Of a stretch of DNA of 64,000 nt, positions 20,333 to 31,294 are shown piece after piece. The notes beneath the pieces were generated by a model that worked only from the letters and a program-made list of their open reading frames with translations, had not been told where the DNA came from and did no database searches. Position 1 is the stretch's first letter. The number at the start of each line of letters is the position of its first letter. The position numbers were made by a program, and so were the translations under genes. Origin of the DNA: Phytopythium helicoides (lineage: Eukaryota > Oomycota > Peronosporomycetes > Pythiales > Pythiaceae); contig JANFNE010000018.1 in NCBI GenBank assembly GCA_024867545.1, positions 310,001 to 374,000 on the forward strand, read 5' to 3'.

Positions 20333-21906
20333 ATGGCGAGCGCCGCGATCGACGAGGACTGGGAGGAGTGGTCGCCCGAGAAGGGCTCGTTCCTGCACCA
20401 CATGCTGGCGGGCTCGGCGGCGGGCGTGGCGGAGCACGTGAGCATCTTCCCCATCGACACGGTCAAGACGCACATGCAGTGCCAGCGCTGCCCCGTCAAC
20501 GGCCGGCCCGTCTCGCTCTCGGCCGTGCAGACCGCGCGCAAGCTCGTGGCCGAGGAGGGACCGCTGCGCCTCTTCCGCGGTGCGTGCGAGCGCCTGGCGA
20601 CGCACCGAGGCCCGCACAGTGGCTCACGACTCGTTCCCTGCCGCAGGCGTCAGCACCATGCTCAGCGCCAGCCTGCCCGCGCACGCCGTCTACTTCTCGG
20701 TCTTCGAGGCGGCGAAGAAGACCTTCGGCGCAGACAGCCAGGAGCACACGCCCGTCGCATCCGGCGCGGCCGGAGTTGTCGCCACCGTGTGCCACGACTC
20801 CATCATGACGCCCATGGATGTGCGTTCGGCGCGCTTCTTTTCGTGCGCGAGGGCCGCGCTCACGCCTTTGCTGCTGCAGGTCGTCAAGCAGAGGCTGCAG
20901 CTGGGATACTACAACGGCGTCGCCGACTGCTTCCGCACGGTGCGCCACGCCATGCACGCAGCCGGGATTTGCAGTGCTGGGAACTCACATTGACCCCCTC
21001 TTCACGACCGCAGGTCATCCGACAGGAGGGGCTGCTCGCGCTCTACATTAGCTTCCCCACGACGCTGCTCATGAACCTCCCCTACAGGTGGGTTGCAACA
21101 TGCCTTCGTGGGATCGGAGCTCCCTGCTCACCGCATACGGTGCTCCGCAGCATGATCATGGTGTCGGCGAACGAGACGTTCAAGAAGATCCTGAACCCGT
21201 CCGGCGAGATGAACGTGACCGCGTACTTTGCGTCTGGAGCTGCGGCCGGCGCTCTGGTGCGTTTGTCGGCTCTGCGAGCTCCTTTGCCACGAGGATCCTT
21301 GAAAGCTAATGAGGCATTGCTGCAGGCTGGAGTCCTCACCAATCCGCTGGACGTGGCCAAGACGCGACTGCAAACCCAGGCGATGGTGGTTGCAGAGGAT
21401 CCTTCGGTACGCTTCCGTGTTGCAACTGCCGCTTCTCCCCCTGCTGCGGCTGCCGAGCTCCAGGTTGCTTATTGAATTGCCAACTCACCCAATGTATGTG
21501 GGGTGTGTCTGTACTGGTGATTCACAGTGTCCGTCTCGTACCCGTTGTGCGCAGCTGCAGGCTCGTGGTGTTGCCTTGACGGTGCCGGCTTCGTGCACGA
21601 TCAACAACCCGGCCGAAACTGTACGTGGCTGCATGTCCTTTTCTAATCATCCACCTTGCGTCAAGGGCCTGACTTGCGAGCATGTCTGAATCAATGAATT
21701 TATAGATTGCGCGGTCTGAGCCCGTGCTGCGCCGACAGTACGCAGGTCTACTCGACGCGTTGGTCCAAATCAAGGCGCAAGAAGGCTACGCCGGTTTCTT
21801 CCGTGGAGTCTACCCCCGCTTGCTTGTGCACGCTCCGTCGGTGGCCGTGTCATGGACAACTTTTGAAGTATTAAAGAAGACACTCGATCGGTGGAACAAC
21901 GAGTGA
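20333..21906 (+). CDS. Mitochondrial carrier, mitoferrin-like iron transporter
   Basis: Eight exons give 335 residues: 20333-20579, 20647-20819, 20880-20939, 21014-21087, 21151-21256, 21326-21406, 21555-21620 and 21706-21906. The seven introns (60-148 nt) all have GT-AG ends and consistent phases. The three carrier repeats show PIDTVKTHMQ, PMDVVKQRLQ and PLDVAKTRLQ, with the family's GS/GA-rich helices between them. The MQCQR motif after the first signature and the RLQLGYYNGVADCFRTV block fit the mitoferrin (MRS3/4, SLC25A28/37) branch, which brings Fe2+ into the matrix for heme and Fe-S synthesis. The length is close to human mitoferrins. Substrate assignment is by similarity only. Seven introns is many for an oomycete gene. 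Confidence 0.88.
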
Positions 21907-22259
21907 TAGCTCCGCGCCGATCAGTGAAGACCAATTGTGAGCTCCTTGTAGTGGCTCAGTTGGGCCTCGAGTGAGGACAAATGTTGGCGCACCGGCGAAG
22001 GAGGTCGTTGAGATTGCCCTTTAGTTCAGGGCTGGTGCGTGTGTGATGGAGCAAAGAGCTGTACTGTCGGTGGCAAATTGTGCCCGAGAAGAAGCGAACG
22101 AGACAAAACCAAGAAAATGAGCGAAAAAAATAGACTCCAGGGCTTTTTGTACAGTTGAGCTGAGAATTGCAATGATTCGCTCGCTATCTTTGGTCCATTC
22201 TCGTTTGGCAGTGGTTTGCAGACATCCTCCGTCTTGATCGCTCTCTCCTTCTGTTGTCA

Positions 22260-24336
22260 ATGTCCGCAGCCCCTCCTCACGCATGTGTTACAGTGCAAGC
22301 CAATACGGGTGTGAGCCCGAGTAAAGCTACTGTTGACAACAAGCAGTCTCTTGATGGCAAATGTGATGCTCCTCACCCAGTCACGAGATCGGCCCCACCG
22401 TCTCCAGTTGGCAAAAGTGTGCTTGTATCAGCGCAGCCGATAGCACAAACCGCCCGAAGCTGTCTTCGATCCATTCTGGGCACAAGCGCCGACGGAAATC
22501 CATGTGCGACAGTGATGCCGCTCCCGCTCAACTCTGGTCAAGCTCAATCGCCAAAGACCAACTTGCGAGTTGTGTGCAGTAGTGATGCAAGCTGTCAAGA
22601 TCAAACCATCTCAACTTCAATAACAGATTCTCGATGCGACTCGCTTTCAGTCCAAGCAAGCAACGATGTGGCTCGCCGGTCACCATCCAAAAAAGTAGCC
22701 ATTGATGACCCCAACGTATTCCTCAACGCATCTATACAACTCGCCCACCTCCAAAGCGACACCCACCAGCGCATCAGACAGCTCTGGCATGTCGTCCAAC
22801 GTCTTCGATGGGAAAGCCAAATCTCAGACGCAGCTGTCGATACATTGCACAAGGAAATGCTGGCACTTGTCAAAAGTGCAAGTGCTGAGAAGCTTGATAG
22901 CTCCAAATTCACCAAGACCGGGTATCTGAAGCTCGTTCAGGCTCCGATCTCCGCTACAGCGGCTCTCAAACAACAGTCAGTTAAGGCTTTGTTTGGAACC
23001 TCCTCGACTAAGCTTGGCCAGCTTGTTTGGTGCGCACTGTCCGAAGATCAGGCTCGATTCGAGATGAGTCCCGTGAAAGACGAGAGTGCAAACATCACAA
23101 CTATGCCTTCAGCTGGCGCGGGTGGAGCAGGGAAATCAACACTGGCCAGCTCGCTTATGGGGATGTTCAGTGACGCTTTTCATGCCGTTGACGATGATAG
23201 TACCAAACGAACACTAATCAAGCTTCAGGGCTGCCACGTACGCACAATGCCAAGCACTACGAATGGGAGTGGGGAGTCGACCGAGGAAACCCCAATAGAT
23301 ATCAGCCGCTTTCAAATCCTCGTGCCGCACTTGGAGTGCGTAAACCGAGGGGATGAATCTCCACCACGCGCACCACGGTCAATCTCATACGATATTTATG
23401 TATTTGAAGCGGCTTCAGGGCCACTCTCCGTCGGGGACAGCGAACACGACTCAAGTATTGGAGCCTGGGTGCGCGCTCTCGACCGTGTATGTATGTTCCA
23501 TCTTTTCAAGCTGGAAGAACGCATTCGCAGCGTTGAAACAGCAGGTAGGATTTGATTTTGAGAGACGTGGAGTCATGACGCTTGCTAATTCTGTGTTGCA
23601 AATATCAACAACAGCGGAGTATCGAGAGGTGCTAACACACTCTTTTCCCTTGACGATTCCCTTGATGTGGCTTCGAAATCGGCAGGATCGTGCAGATTTA
23701 CACGGCAATAGTGCTGGCGGATCACCGAGCCGCATCCACGACGACCAGATCTCTCTTCAACAGAAACGCGCAAGTCGAAATGTCTCCATGGTGCAGATAA
23801 TCAAAGATCTCGAACGAGATAAACTTCTTCTGGACGAGCGTCTCATGTGCCCCGTTGATCCCCACACACAGCAAACATTTGGTACATCAGCTACTCTGGA
23901 TACTGTCTCCGAGATTTTCAAATATTTGGTGGCCAAAGTGATGGAATCATTCAGACAATCAACTGCTTCCACCAATACTGCACGAACAGCTCCATTGTCG
24001 CCAGCTCGAAGGTTTATGAGCTTTAACGAAGCCAAAGCGGTTGCTTTTGTCGAGCGAGTTCTTCGGGGCTGCAGCCGAACTCAGAGTGGAGGTGATATCT
24101 ATGACGCGATCAGTTTTCTATGTCAACATCGCCGTGTGTCCATTTGTCCGCTCTCTCAGGAGGCGTGCCCAGTTCAGATTGATACAGTAGAGTATGGAGA
24201 GGGTGAAGCTGAGTTCCAAGTGGACATGACTGTCCGCATGCGGTTCAAAGTGATTGAGCTCACACCAACGATCCCGGAGTCTAAACTGGCAATGCCGGAA
24301 GGTCAGAGTAGACGTGATGGAGCCGGGGATCTTTGA
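22260..24336 (+). CDS. PH-domain-like protein of unknown function
   Basis: There are two exons: 22260-23544 and 23615-24336, with a 70-nt GT-AG intron whose ends join in phase. The N-terminal third is Ser/Thr-rich and probably disordered. A helical region (about residues 150-215) follows, then a split pleckstrin-homology-like domain (about 215-425): GYLKLVQ, QLVWCALSEDQARF, TLIKLQGCHV, RFQILVPHLECV, ISYDIYVFEAAS and the closing helix GAWVRALDRVCMFH. The C-terminal part contains FEYREVLTHS-like and helical segments and ends in a beta-rich block. Near 24300 the likely native frame (RVDVMEPGIFELTLAP) continues in another frame to a stop near 24385, so the last few residues called here may result from a one-base shift. 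PH domains bind phosphoinositides or proteins; no ligand can be inferred here. Confidence 0.65.
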
Positions 24337-24552
24337 GCTCACGCTCGCGCCGACCAAGTCTCCAGCGACGAGATAGCCTGCGGGAGTGGGCAATAATTGA
24401 GGGCACGCTGGTTCGCCACTTTGCGCTCGGTAAGGCATCGACACCTGGGTCAGTGACTGTCTCCTGCGTGCAGCGAGAGGGAAGATAGCTAGCCATCGTG
24501 TTTGCTGCAAAGCAGCTTTTCAAATAGTTAATTCATCGGTATCAAGTTACGT

Positions 24553-26281
24553 CTATAGGAGTTGTGGGAACAGACTCGTACTGCCATCCAAAAACTGTGG
24601 CCGGCCATCCTCCACCTCCGTCGACTGACCGACACTTGCACGGCAAAGTGGGCATGAACGCTCGCGATCAAACCACTCCATGACACACTCCTCGCAAAAC
24701 ATGTGAGAGCATGAGAGCTTGACTGGGACTTGCATCTGTTCATAACAGATGGAGCAGTCGGGAGATCCGGCTTCAGCGAGCTCTTCTGGAGTCACATGCG
24801 CGCCAAACTCCAACCCCAAGGTGACGAACGATCGAATGAGCGCAATTATTCGACGGCCTTGAGTCCCAAGGACTAAACCCTTGATGAAGAGGTAGCCAAA
24901 TGTAAACACATCAGCCATGAATTGGGACGAGCATAACTGTTGTTCAGCAACACAAATGTGTTAGCAGGGAAGCCTTGTCTACAACTTCTCACAATAAACA
25001 AGGCGTACCTGGTAGTACGAGCACCAAGGGACCCCGGCAAGGAGTGAGCGAAAGAAGATGGAGAACATTTCAATGATCCCGTACAGCTTCCTCTGGAGAA
25101 GAAAGAGTCAGCACATCAACGCACCGAGCAACTTCGAATTGGAAATCGGTTACAACTTACCTTTCGTCGGTAAAAAGTGGCAGTCGATGGTCGCGGAGAA
25201 CTGAGTGCTTCATCGCCATGCTCGGAGGCCTCTTGGGTTGAGCCAGAATCAACATAAGCAGCGTCCGTCTGATTATCGCTCGTCGTTGCTGAAGGCGCAC
25301 TTCGGTCACGTCGAGAGAAGAGCTTATCGGTCTTGATGGCAGCGACAATCGCCTTAGCGCCGAGGCTGCAGAGGCGAATCATAAAGTCTGCATATTGATA
25401 CGAGAGGGTTAGATGATGAGTGTCTGTGCAAGACGCAGTCAAGATCAAGGCGCACCGTTCACGATCACAATCCAAATCACGTCCCACACTGCTCCCTTGT
25501 GGTTGCTGCTCGCCTCCAGCATTCGCGAAAAGTGAAGGAACGGATTGGGTTCACCGTTGACGGTGCAGAGCGCGACCATGTCGATCGCGCACATGCCCAC
25601 AATGCCGATCAGGTGCACGATGCTCGCCTTGTCCTTGAGCGCGACCTGCGCGCGCACCCTCTGGTCGAGTCCGATGATCGCGATGGTCCCCACGACGAAG
25701 ACCATGATGCCCGTCGCGTGCTGGTAGGCGAAGTACACGAGGAAGAGCGCGACAAACGGCAGCGAGTGATGGCAGCGCCGGAAGAGCCCCTGCAGCTCCT
25801 CCATGGCGCTCTGGTCGTCCGCGTCGGCCGGGTCGCTGTTCGCCCCCGTCGTCTCGTCCCGAGCCCCATCGTCCCCCTCAGCGCTCTCGCCGCTGCCATC
25901 CCGCGCGTCCACGAACTCCCTCGCGCGCTCCTCGCCTTGGACGTGCACCGACTCGGACCGGCGGAGGCTCAGTTGCGCCATCAAGCGCGCGCGCTGGGCG
26001 CTGGCCTCGGCCGCCGACGCGCTACTGGCCGAGCGTCGCCGGCTGCGCGGCGAGGCCGTGGCGTCCCAGTCCTGGCGCGCGATCGGCCGCCGGCGGCCCG
26101 CGGCGCCGTCCTCACCCGCGTCCTGCGCCGAGGGCGAGCCGTCCGCGAGCCACTGGGAGAGCGCGAGCTGCGGCAGCGCCTGCAGCAGCCGCGCGCGCGC
26201 GCCCACGTCGGCGCGCGGCAGCAGCTGCGCCTGCTCCTGGTCGCTGGCGGGGGACGGAGGGGGAGAGGTGTCGCGCTCCAT
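24553..26281 (-). CDS. RNFT-type transmembrane RING-finger E3 ligase
   Basis: Four exons give 506 residues: 25456-26281, 25161-25387, 25009-25092 and 24553-24936, with GT-AG introns in phase. Residues 1-175 are low-complexity and rich in Ser, Ala, Arg and acidic residues. About 180-275 holds several hydrophobic helices (PFVALFLVYFAYQHATGIM, then VFVVGTIAIIGLD). The junction VWDVIWIVIVNDF matches the conserved DVLWIV block of RNFT1/2. The C-terminus has a C3HC4 RING: CSICYEQMQ, CSHMFCEEC, CPLCRA. RNFT proteins are ER-associated ubiquitin ligases in animals; the same membrane-plus-RING layout supports a ligase here. It is divergent from aminoacylase C, with 184 bp between the starts. Confidence 0.85.
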
Positions 26282-26465
26282 CGTCCGGCGAGGCGAGGCC
26301 GGCCGGGTTCGCCGAGTATTCTCGGCCGATGTTGGGATGAGTGTACCATAGTGAAGCGGGTAATCAAGCTGCTGTGATGAGCGATGGTACACCTCGGTCG
26401 CCGCTGCTCAACGACGAGCGCCACTTCTCAATCCGCCGCCCCCGACTCGACCGACGCAGACCGCC
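26282..26465. promoter_or_regulatory. Shared upstream region of the RNFT-type gene and aminoacylase C
   Basis: This is 184 bp between two divergent ATGs. No specific element was recognised; it is inferred from layout. Confidence 0.4.
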
Positions 26466-28112
26466 ATGACCGCGCGCACCGACCCTATCGCTCGCTTCCT
26501 CGAGTTCCTGCGCTTCCGCACGGTCAGCAGCGAGGGCCCCAGCGGCAGCTACGACGCGGTACGACGCTCGCCAAGGCGCTGATGAGGGAGGCTGGAGGAC
26601 TCACCTGCTGTGGTTTGCCTGCTGCGTCTCGGTCGACAGTGCGCTCAGTGGCTGCGCGCGTACCTGGAAGAGCGTGCGTGGGCCTCCTGCAGTTTGGCGG
26701 TGGTTGTCGCTGGATGGGATTCACGCTCATGGTGTTTGCTCCTACTTGCAGTTGATCTCCCGGTCAAGGTGTTCTCCCCCATTGCCAACAAACCCATCGT
26801 GCTGGTGCGGTCTACGTCTCTAGCTGCTGCGTTCTAGTTAAGAATGCAACTCACCAACGGCTAATGTGGATGCAGGCGACGTGGAAGGGCGAGGACCCGA
26901 CGCTCCCCGGTATCCTCCTCAACTCGCACTACGATGTCGTTCCCGTGATGCCTGAGCATTGGGATCACGATCCGTTCGACGTGCGTATGAAGCCTTTGAG
27001 CATGTCCAAGATGGTGGGTGTATGTATTGAGCAGGTTGTGCTGTGACTGAGCAGGCCAAGGTGCTGGACGATGGACGCATCTACGGACGTGGTGCGCAGG
27101 ACATGAAGAGTGTGTGCATCCAGTACGTGGAGGCGATTTACCGGCTCAAGTCGTCGGGTTTCGTTCCGAAGCGAAACATCTACTTGCTGTTCGTGCCGGA
27201 TGAAGAGATCGGCGGTAACGAGGGGATGGAGGCGTTCCTCGAAAGCGATGACTTCAAGGCGATTCAGCCATTGGCATTTGGATTCGACGAAGGTCTTGCC
27301 AACACTGGTGACGCATTTACGGTGTTCTATGGTGAGCGTGTCATCTGGTGGCTGTACGTGACTGCTAATGGCCCCACTGGGCATGCGAGCCGATTCATCC
27401 CCAACACTGCTGTCTCCAAGATCGTTGACATTTGCCACAAGGTTCGTGTGACTTCGACTAACGCATTTTCTGGTTGAGACCACGATGATTTGCTTACCTT
27501 CAACTTGTCATATGATAGGCCCTGGCATTCCGCGATGAACAGGAGAAGCTGCTTGGCGCAGACACGGGCTGCAAGCACGGCGACATTGCAAAGCGAAAGC
27601 TTGGAGACGTCACGACGATCAACATCACAGCACTCAAGGCTGGCGTGTCGAATGGTAACGGCAGCAACTTGTACGCCCTGAACGTGGTGCCGTCGCAAGC
27701 GATTGCGGGCTTTGATGTGCGCATCTCCCCAAATATGGAGATGCCCGAGTTTGAGGCTAAGCTGAATGAATGGTGCGCAGCTGAGGGTGTGTCGTGGGAG
27801 TTTGACTCTCGCACGAACCCTCTTCGCGAGCACAAGAAGACCCCGCTCGACGAGAGCAATGTCTGGTGGACTCTTTTCCAGAGCGCGTGCGACGGAATGG
27901 GTATCAAGCTCGAGACGGAGGTTTTCCCTGCCGCCACGGACAGCCGTTTCCTTCGCAAGGTTGGTGTGCCTGCGATTGGATTCTCGCCGATGCGCAACAC
28001 CACAATCCTGCTTCACGAGCACAACGAGAGTATCCCGAAGCACGTCTTTCTGGAAGGCATCGACGTGTACGAGACGATCTTCCGCAAGCTTTTCGAGCAC
28101 ACTGATGCTTAG
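26466..28112 (+). CDS. ACY1: Aminoacylase-1 (M20 peptidase) copy C
   Basis: Six exons give 421 residues: 26466-26558, 26640-26673 (34 nt), 26752-26804, 26876-26980, 27055-27441 and 27519-28112. Every intron is GT-AG and the phases close. The start [17 protein letters not shown] follows CCGCC. Motifs are [47 protein letters not shown] and LLHEHNES, covering the metal ligands and the catalytic Glu. It is inverted relative to copies A and B. From intron 1 to the middle of exon 5 it is almost identical to copy A, introns included, while the rest differs by roughly 20 percent. Cytosolic N-acyl amino-acid hydrolysis is the family function. Confidence 0.93.
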
Positions 28113-28802
28113 GCAAAGACGACGTCGTAGTGAAGCGCACCACTACTGTAGCTTGTGCTGAGCTTCAAGTTTTGATTCAGGCTAGGCAGCGGCGAAACAT
28201 GTGCACGTAATGAACGACCATGTGTTTTATGTAGATGTTCGTTCAGCTTCAATTTGGCTGTTAGTGAGTCCAGTTTGATCTTCCACCGTCGCATCGGGAT
28301 CCAAGACGATACCAGACTCATACAATGTGCGGCTAGGAGGAGGGGTATATCACCGGATTCCTGTCTGTCTAGTGACGATTCTGCCATCGACGTCGGACCT
28401 ACTCCAAAATAGAAAAAAAAAGTAGACTTGAACGCTTGGCATATTCGTCCGGACTCTTTTCCTTCCTCAGCAGCGAGACCGGGAATAACTGGCGGAAGGT
28501 GCAATGGCGCACACCGCCCAGTGTGCGACACTGGAGGTCAGCACAAGATGCGCTTGAGCAGCAGAGAAAAGAGGCAGCATCACCCTGCTAATTCCAGCGC
28601 TCAACTCTCTGTGCTATCAAAAGCTCCAACCTGTCGGAAGCAAATTTAGCAACAATGCCGTCCGTCGCTCGGCTCACAATCAGAGACGACGTTGCGAGAG
28701 CAACCGCCAGTGGTCGTCTTCACTCGCCCATTGACCAGCCTTCTGAAGCTGGAAACGGCATTAACTCAACCCGAACGGGTATGCTGAGCGGAGCCATTCG
28801 AC
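28113..28802. other. Spacer; contains a short frame that may belong to the next gene
   Basis: From 28655 a 58-codon frame begins MPSVARLTIRDDVA and runs into a CCCCCC tract near 28812. It could be the true N-terminus of the following gene if the C-tract carries a one-base error. Otherwise nothing was recognised. Confidence 0.35.
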
Positions 28803-30025
28803 ATGACCCGCCTGCCCCCCGTTGTTGACTCTCAGCGGCATCTTCTCCGTCTACAAAAGCTCCTATTTGCTTTTGCTGCTGCTGTCTCCATTGTCACGAC
28901 AGCCAGTAGCACCGAAGCATATACCATCCACCGACAGCTTCGCGTTTTTGGCGAGGATGACCGAAACTCCGTGCCCAGTGCATCGTCGATTCCTTACGCG
29001 GCGATTGGTGTGCTGCGATGGAATGCTGACACCGTTTGCACGGCCTCGCTAGTTGCCGACAACATGATCGTAACGGCTGCCGAGTGCGTGCTGGATCCGA
29101 GTGGAAATGAAGAAGAGCTCACCACTAGCCACTGATCAACCTCCAACCTTCTTCCCTGGCATAACTGTTGCATCTCTCACGTCTCTCGATCCATCATCAA
29201 CCTTGAGCGGACAAATTACGAGAGTGCACAAGCAGTCCGATTACTGGGTCAAGTGGACAAGAAATACGTATTTGCTGCTCGAAATCGACAAACCTCTTGG
29301 TGCTACCATCGGAACGCTGCGTATGCCGACTTTTGATAACATCGACTTGAAACTAGAGGAAACCTCTGTACAGATGGTGAGCTACCGAGAGGCAACTGAA
29401 GCGAATGTAGACACTGTAGACATGAGCTACCAGGGATGCTCGTGCTACTTTCCAGGATCGTTCGGCGGACCCGACTACATGCTGCACCACGACTGCGATA
29501 CCAGCCACACAGGCTCTCCCGGGTCTCCACTTCTTGTCAATTTTTCTAGCTCCGAAACGTACGTCATTGGGATTCACTCCAACACGATCGCCGATGGATC
29601 AGATGCGGATCAAACGCTTGCGACGTACAGCGACGAAGTGGCTAATCGTGGCGTGCTATCGCCATACATTCAGCAACACCTGAGTAGCTTGGTTTCACAA
29701 TCTAGCTCCGACGATAGCACTTCATCCGGAAATGATGCAACGTCATCGAAAAGTGTAGATGGAGCTGGATCTGACACTGCTCACGGGTCAGCGTCAGCGT
29801 CAGCGTCAACTAATGATGAAGAAAATTCTTCTGCATCTAAAATGACCGGCGTCAGGAGCGTCTTCAGCGTCGAGCTCCTCGGTCATCAGCCCTGTCATTG
29901 CAGTAGTCTGCATTGGCTTTGTCGGGATCGCTTGGGCATGCATCGTCTTTATTGCTGCTCGTCACTCGCGACGAAGTAATGCCCAGAACCCAGAGCCGCT
30001 GATCGAAGGCGCTCACGAAACGTAA
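28803..30025 (+). pseudogene. Frame-broken, catalytically dead V8/trypsin-like protein with C-terminal membrane anchor
   Basis: The first frame (28803-29132) has a signal-like hydrophobic segment (LLFAFAAAVSIVTTASS) and the start of a chymotrypsin-fold domain, TASLVADNMIVTAAEC. The second frame (from about 29101) continues it: YLLLEIDKPLGATIG, then HTGSPGSPLLV and VIGIHSNT, as in V8-like peptidases. It then runs through a Ser/Asp-rich linker. A third frame, entered near 29850, gives a clear membrane helix (VISPVIAVVCIGFVGIAWAC) and a short basic tail ending at 30025. The catalytic His (VTAAHC) is Glu, and the Ser position of GNSGSP reads Pro, so even the unbroken ancestor was probably a non-catalytic homologue. 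Two frame breaks separate the blocks. They may be real or residual sequence errors. Confidence 0.65.
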
Positions 30026-30227
30026 AATGCAAGAAGAGTCTGGGACTGTTAACCATCCCATTGACAAGACGCGCTGTCCAGCAGCAGAGCGCGTACAGCC
30101 CAAGCATGTCGAAACCACGAGGCACGGGCAAATATTATTCTAGCTTCGTCAATCTATCTCGCTCGTTCCACGCTCCATTTTCTTTTGGTATTGTGTTTCC
30201 CTCGTGTTCTCGTCTTGAGGCGTGCTA

Positions 30228-31294
30228 TCACTCTTCAGGCGCCAAGACCGGAAGGTAGCACGTGAAAGAGCCAAAACCATCTAGAAGGATTGCATGCAGC
30301 ACGAGCGCGCGATTCTCCGAGATACCTGGGATGAAACAAAAGGGTTAGCTCGCTTCATCATAATGCCCACACCCTTCGAATTTAACAACTCACAGCAGAG
30401 AACACTGTCCACCGAACCGTTATCCATGAGGATTGCTTTACCAAGCACCTTGGCCTCGACTGTGACGCAAGATGAGGTCCGGTCTTGGCGCCCTCCGCGT
30501 CTCCGCTTGCGAGATCTATTGGTCGCTTCGCTGTCGCCCATGCTCTCGTCCTCTTCTTCATCGCTCTCGCCGTCCTCGTCCTCCGTCCTCGTCCACCAGG
30601 TCGTCGCGGAAACGCAGGTGCGCGAAAAGCGTCTGCAGCGTGAGCGGGTGCGTGTCGATGCGCAGCGCAAGCGTACCGCGTTTGCTGGCCTCCATGGTGA
30701 TGGACTTGTGCACGGCCTTGAGCCGGTCGACGATGCTTCGCAGCGTCTTGAGCGGCGGCATCTCAATCACGATCTGCGGCGCCGGCACGTTGGGCTCCTG
30801 GAACTGCTCAGGCCGCCGCCATGGCCGAGCACGGTCACCGGGATGCTCTGCGTGATGTCGATGTCCACGGCCTGTCCGGTCGAGCCCACGCATCGTTAGC
30901 ACGGATCGACTCGGGTCGCCTACACAGTCAACGACGGCCCCACCCGCGTCCGCAGACAGAGCAGCGAGCGGTCGCCACGCCGCAGCAGGCGCAGCATGAC
31001 GGCGCTCGCGTCCTTGCCCGACGAGAGCGCCTGGTGCAGATGGCGCACGTCGCACGAGAAGGCAATGTGGTTGTCTGCGAGCGACTCGACCAGCACGTCC
31101 AGGAAGAGCCGCGACAGCTGCAGCCGCGCGAAGCTCTGCAGCTCCTCGCCCGAGCCCTTGAGCGCCAGCGTCATGCTCTCGGGCGACACGGTCACCACGC
31201 AGCTGGCGCCAGCCGCGCTCAGCCGCGCCAGCGACTGCGCCACGTCCAGCAGCACGCCCAGCGCGTCCTTGGCCAGCGTCCCGCGGAAGCGCAT
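30228..31294 (-). CDS. HUS1: HUS1, 9-1-1 checkpoint clamp subunit (with compensating frame breaks)
   Basis: HUS1 forms the RAD9-RAD1-HUS1 ring that loads at damaged DNA and activates the ATR pathway. There are three exons: 30944-31294, 30394-30871 and 30228-30325, total 927 nt (a multiple of three). The start MRFRGTLAKDAL matches the family start. Other conserved blocks are SIPVTVLG, EMPPLKTLRSIVDRLK, TVEAKVLGKAILMD and the C-terminal SFTCYLPVLAPEE. The middle of exon 2 (about 30810-30590), including EMPPLKTLRSIVDRLK, is conserved only in a different frame from the rest. The long frame nevertheless stays open, so two opposite one-base shifts cancel. An acidic and basic insert (EDEDGESDEEEDE...) follows. 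It lies on the strand opposite to the exonuclease gene to the right. Confidence 0.82.

Noticed and set aside
25499..26377. 292-codon plus-strand frame
   Set aside because: Antisense shadow of RNFT exon 1, rich in Arg, Val and His, with no domain.
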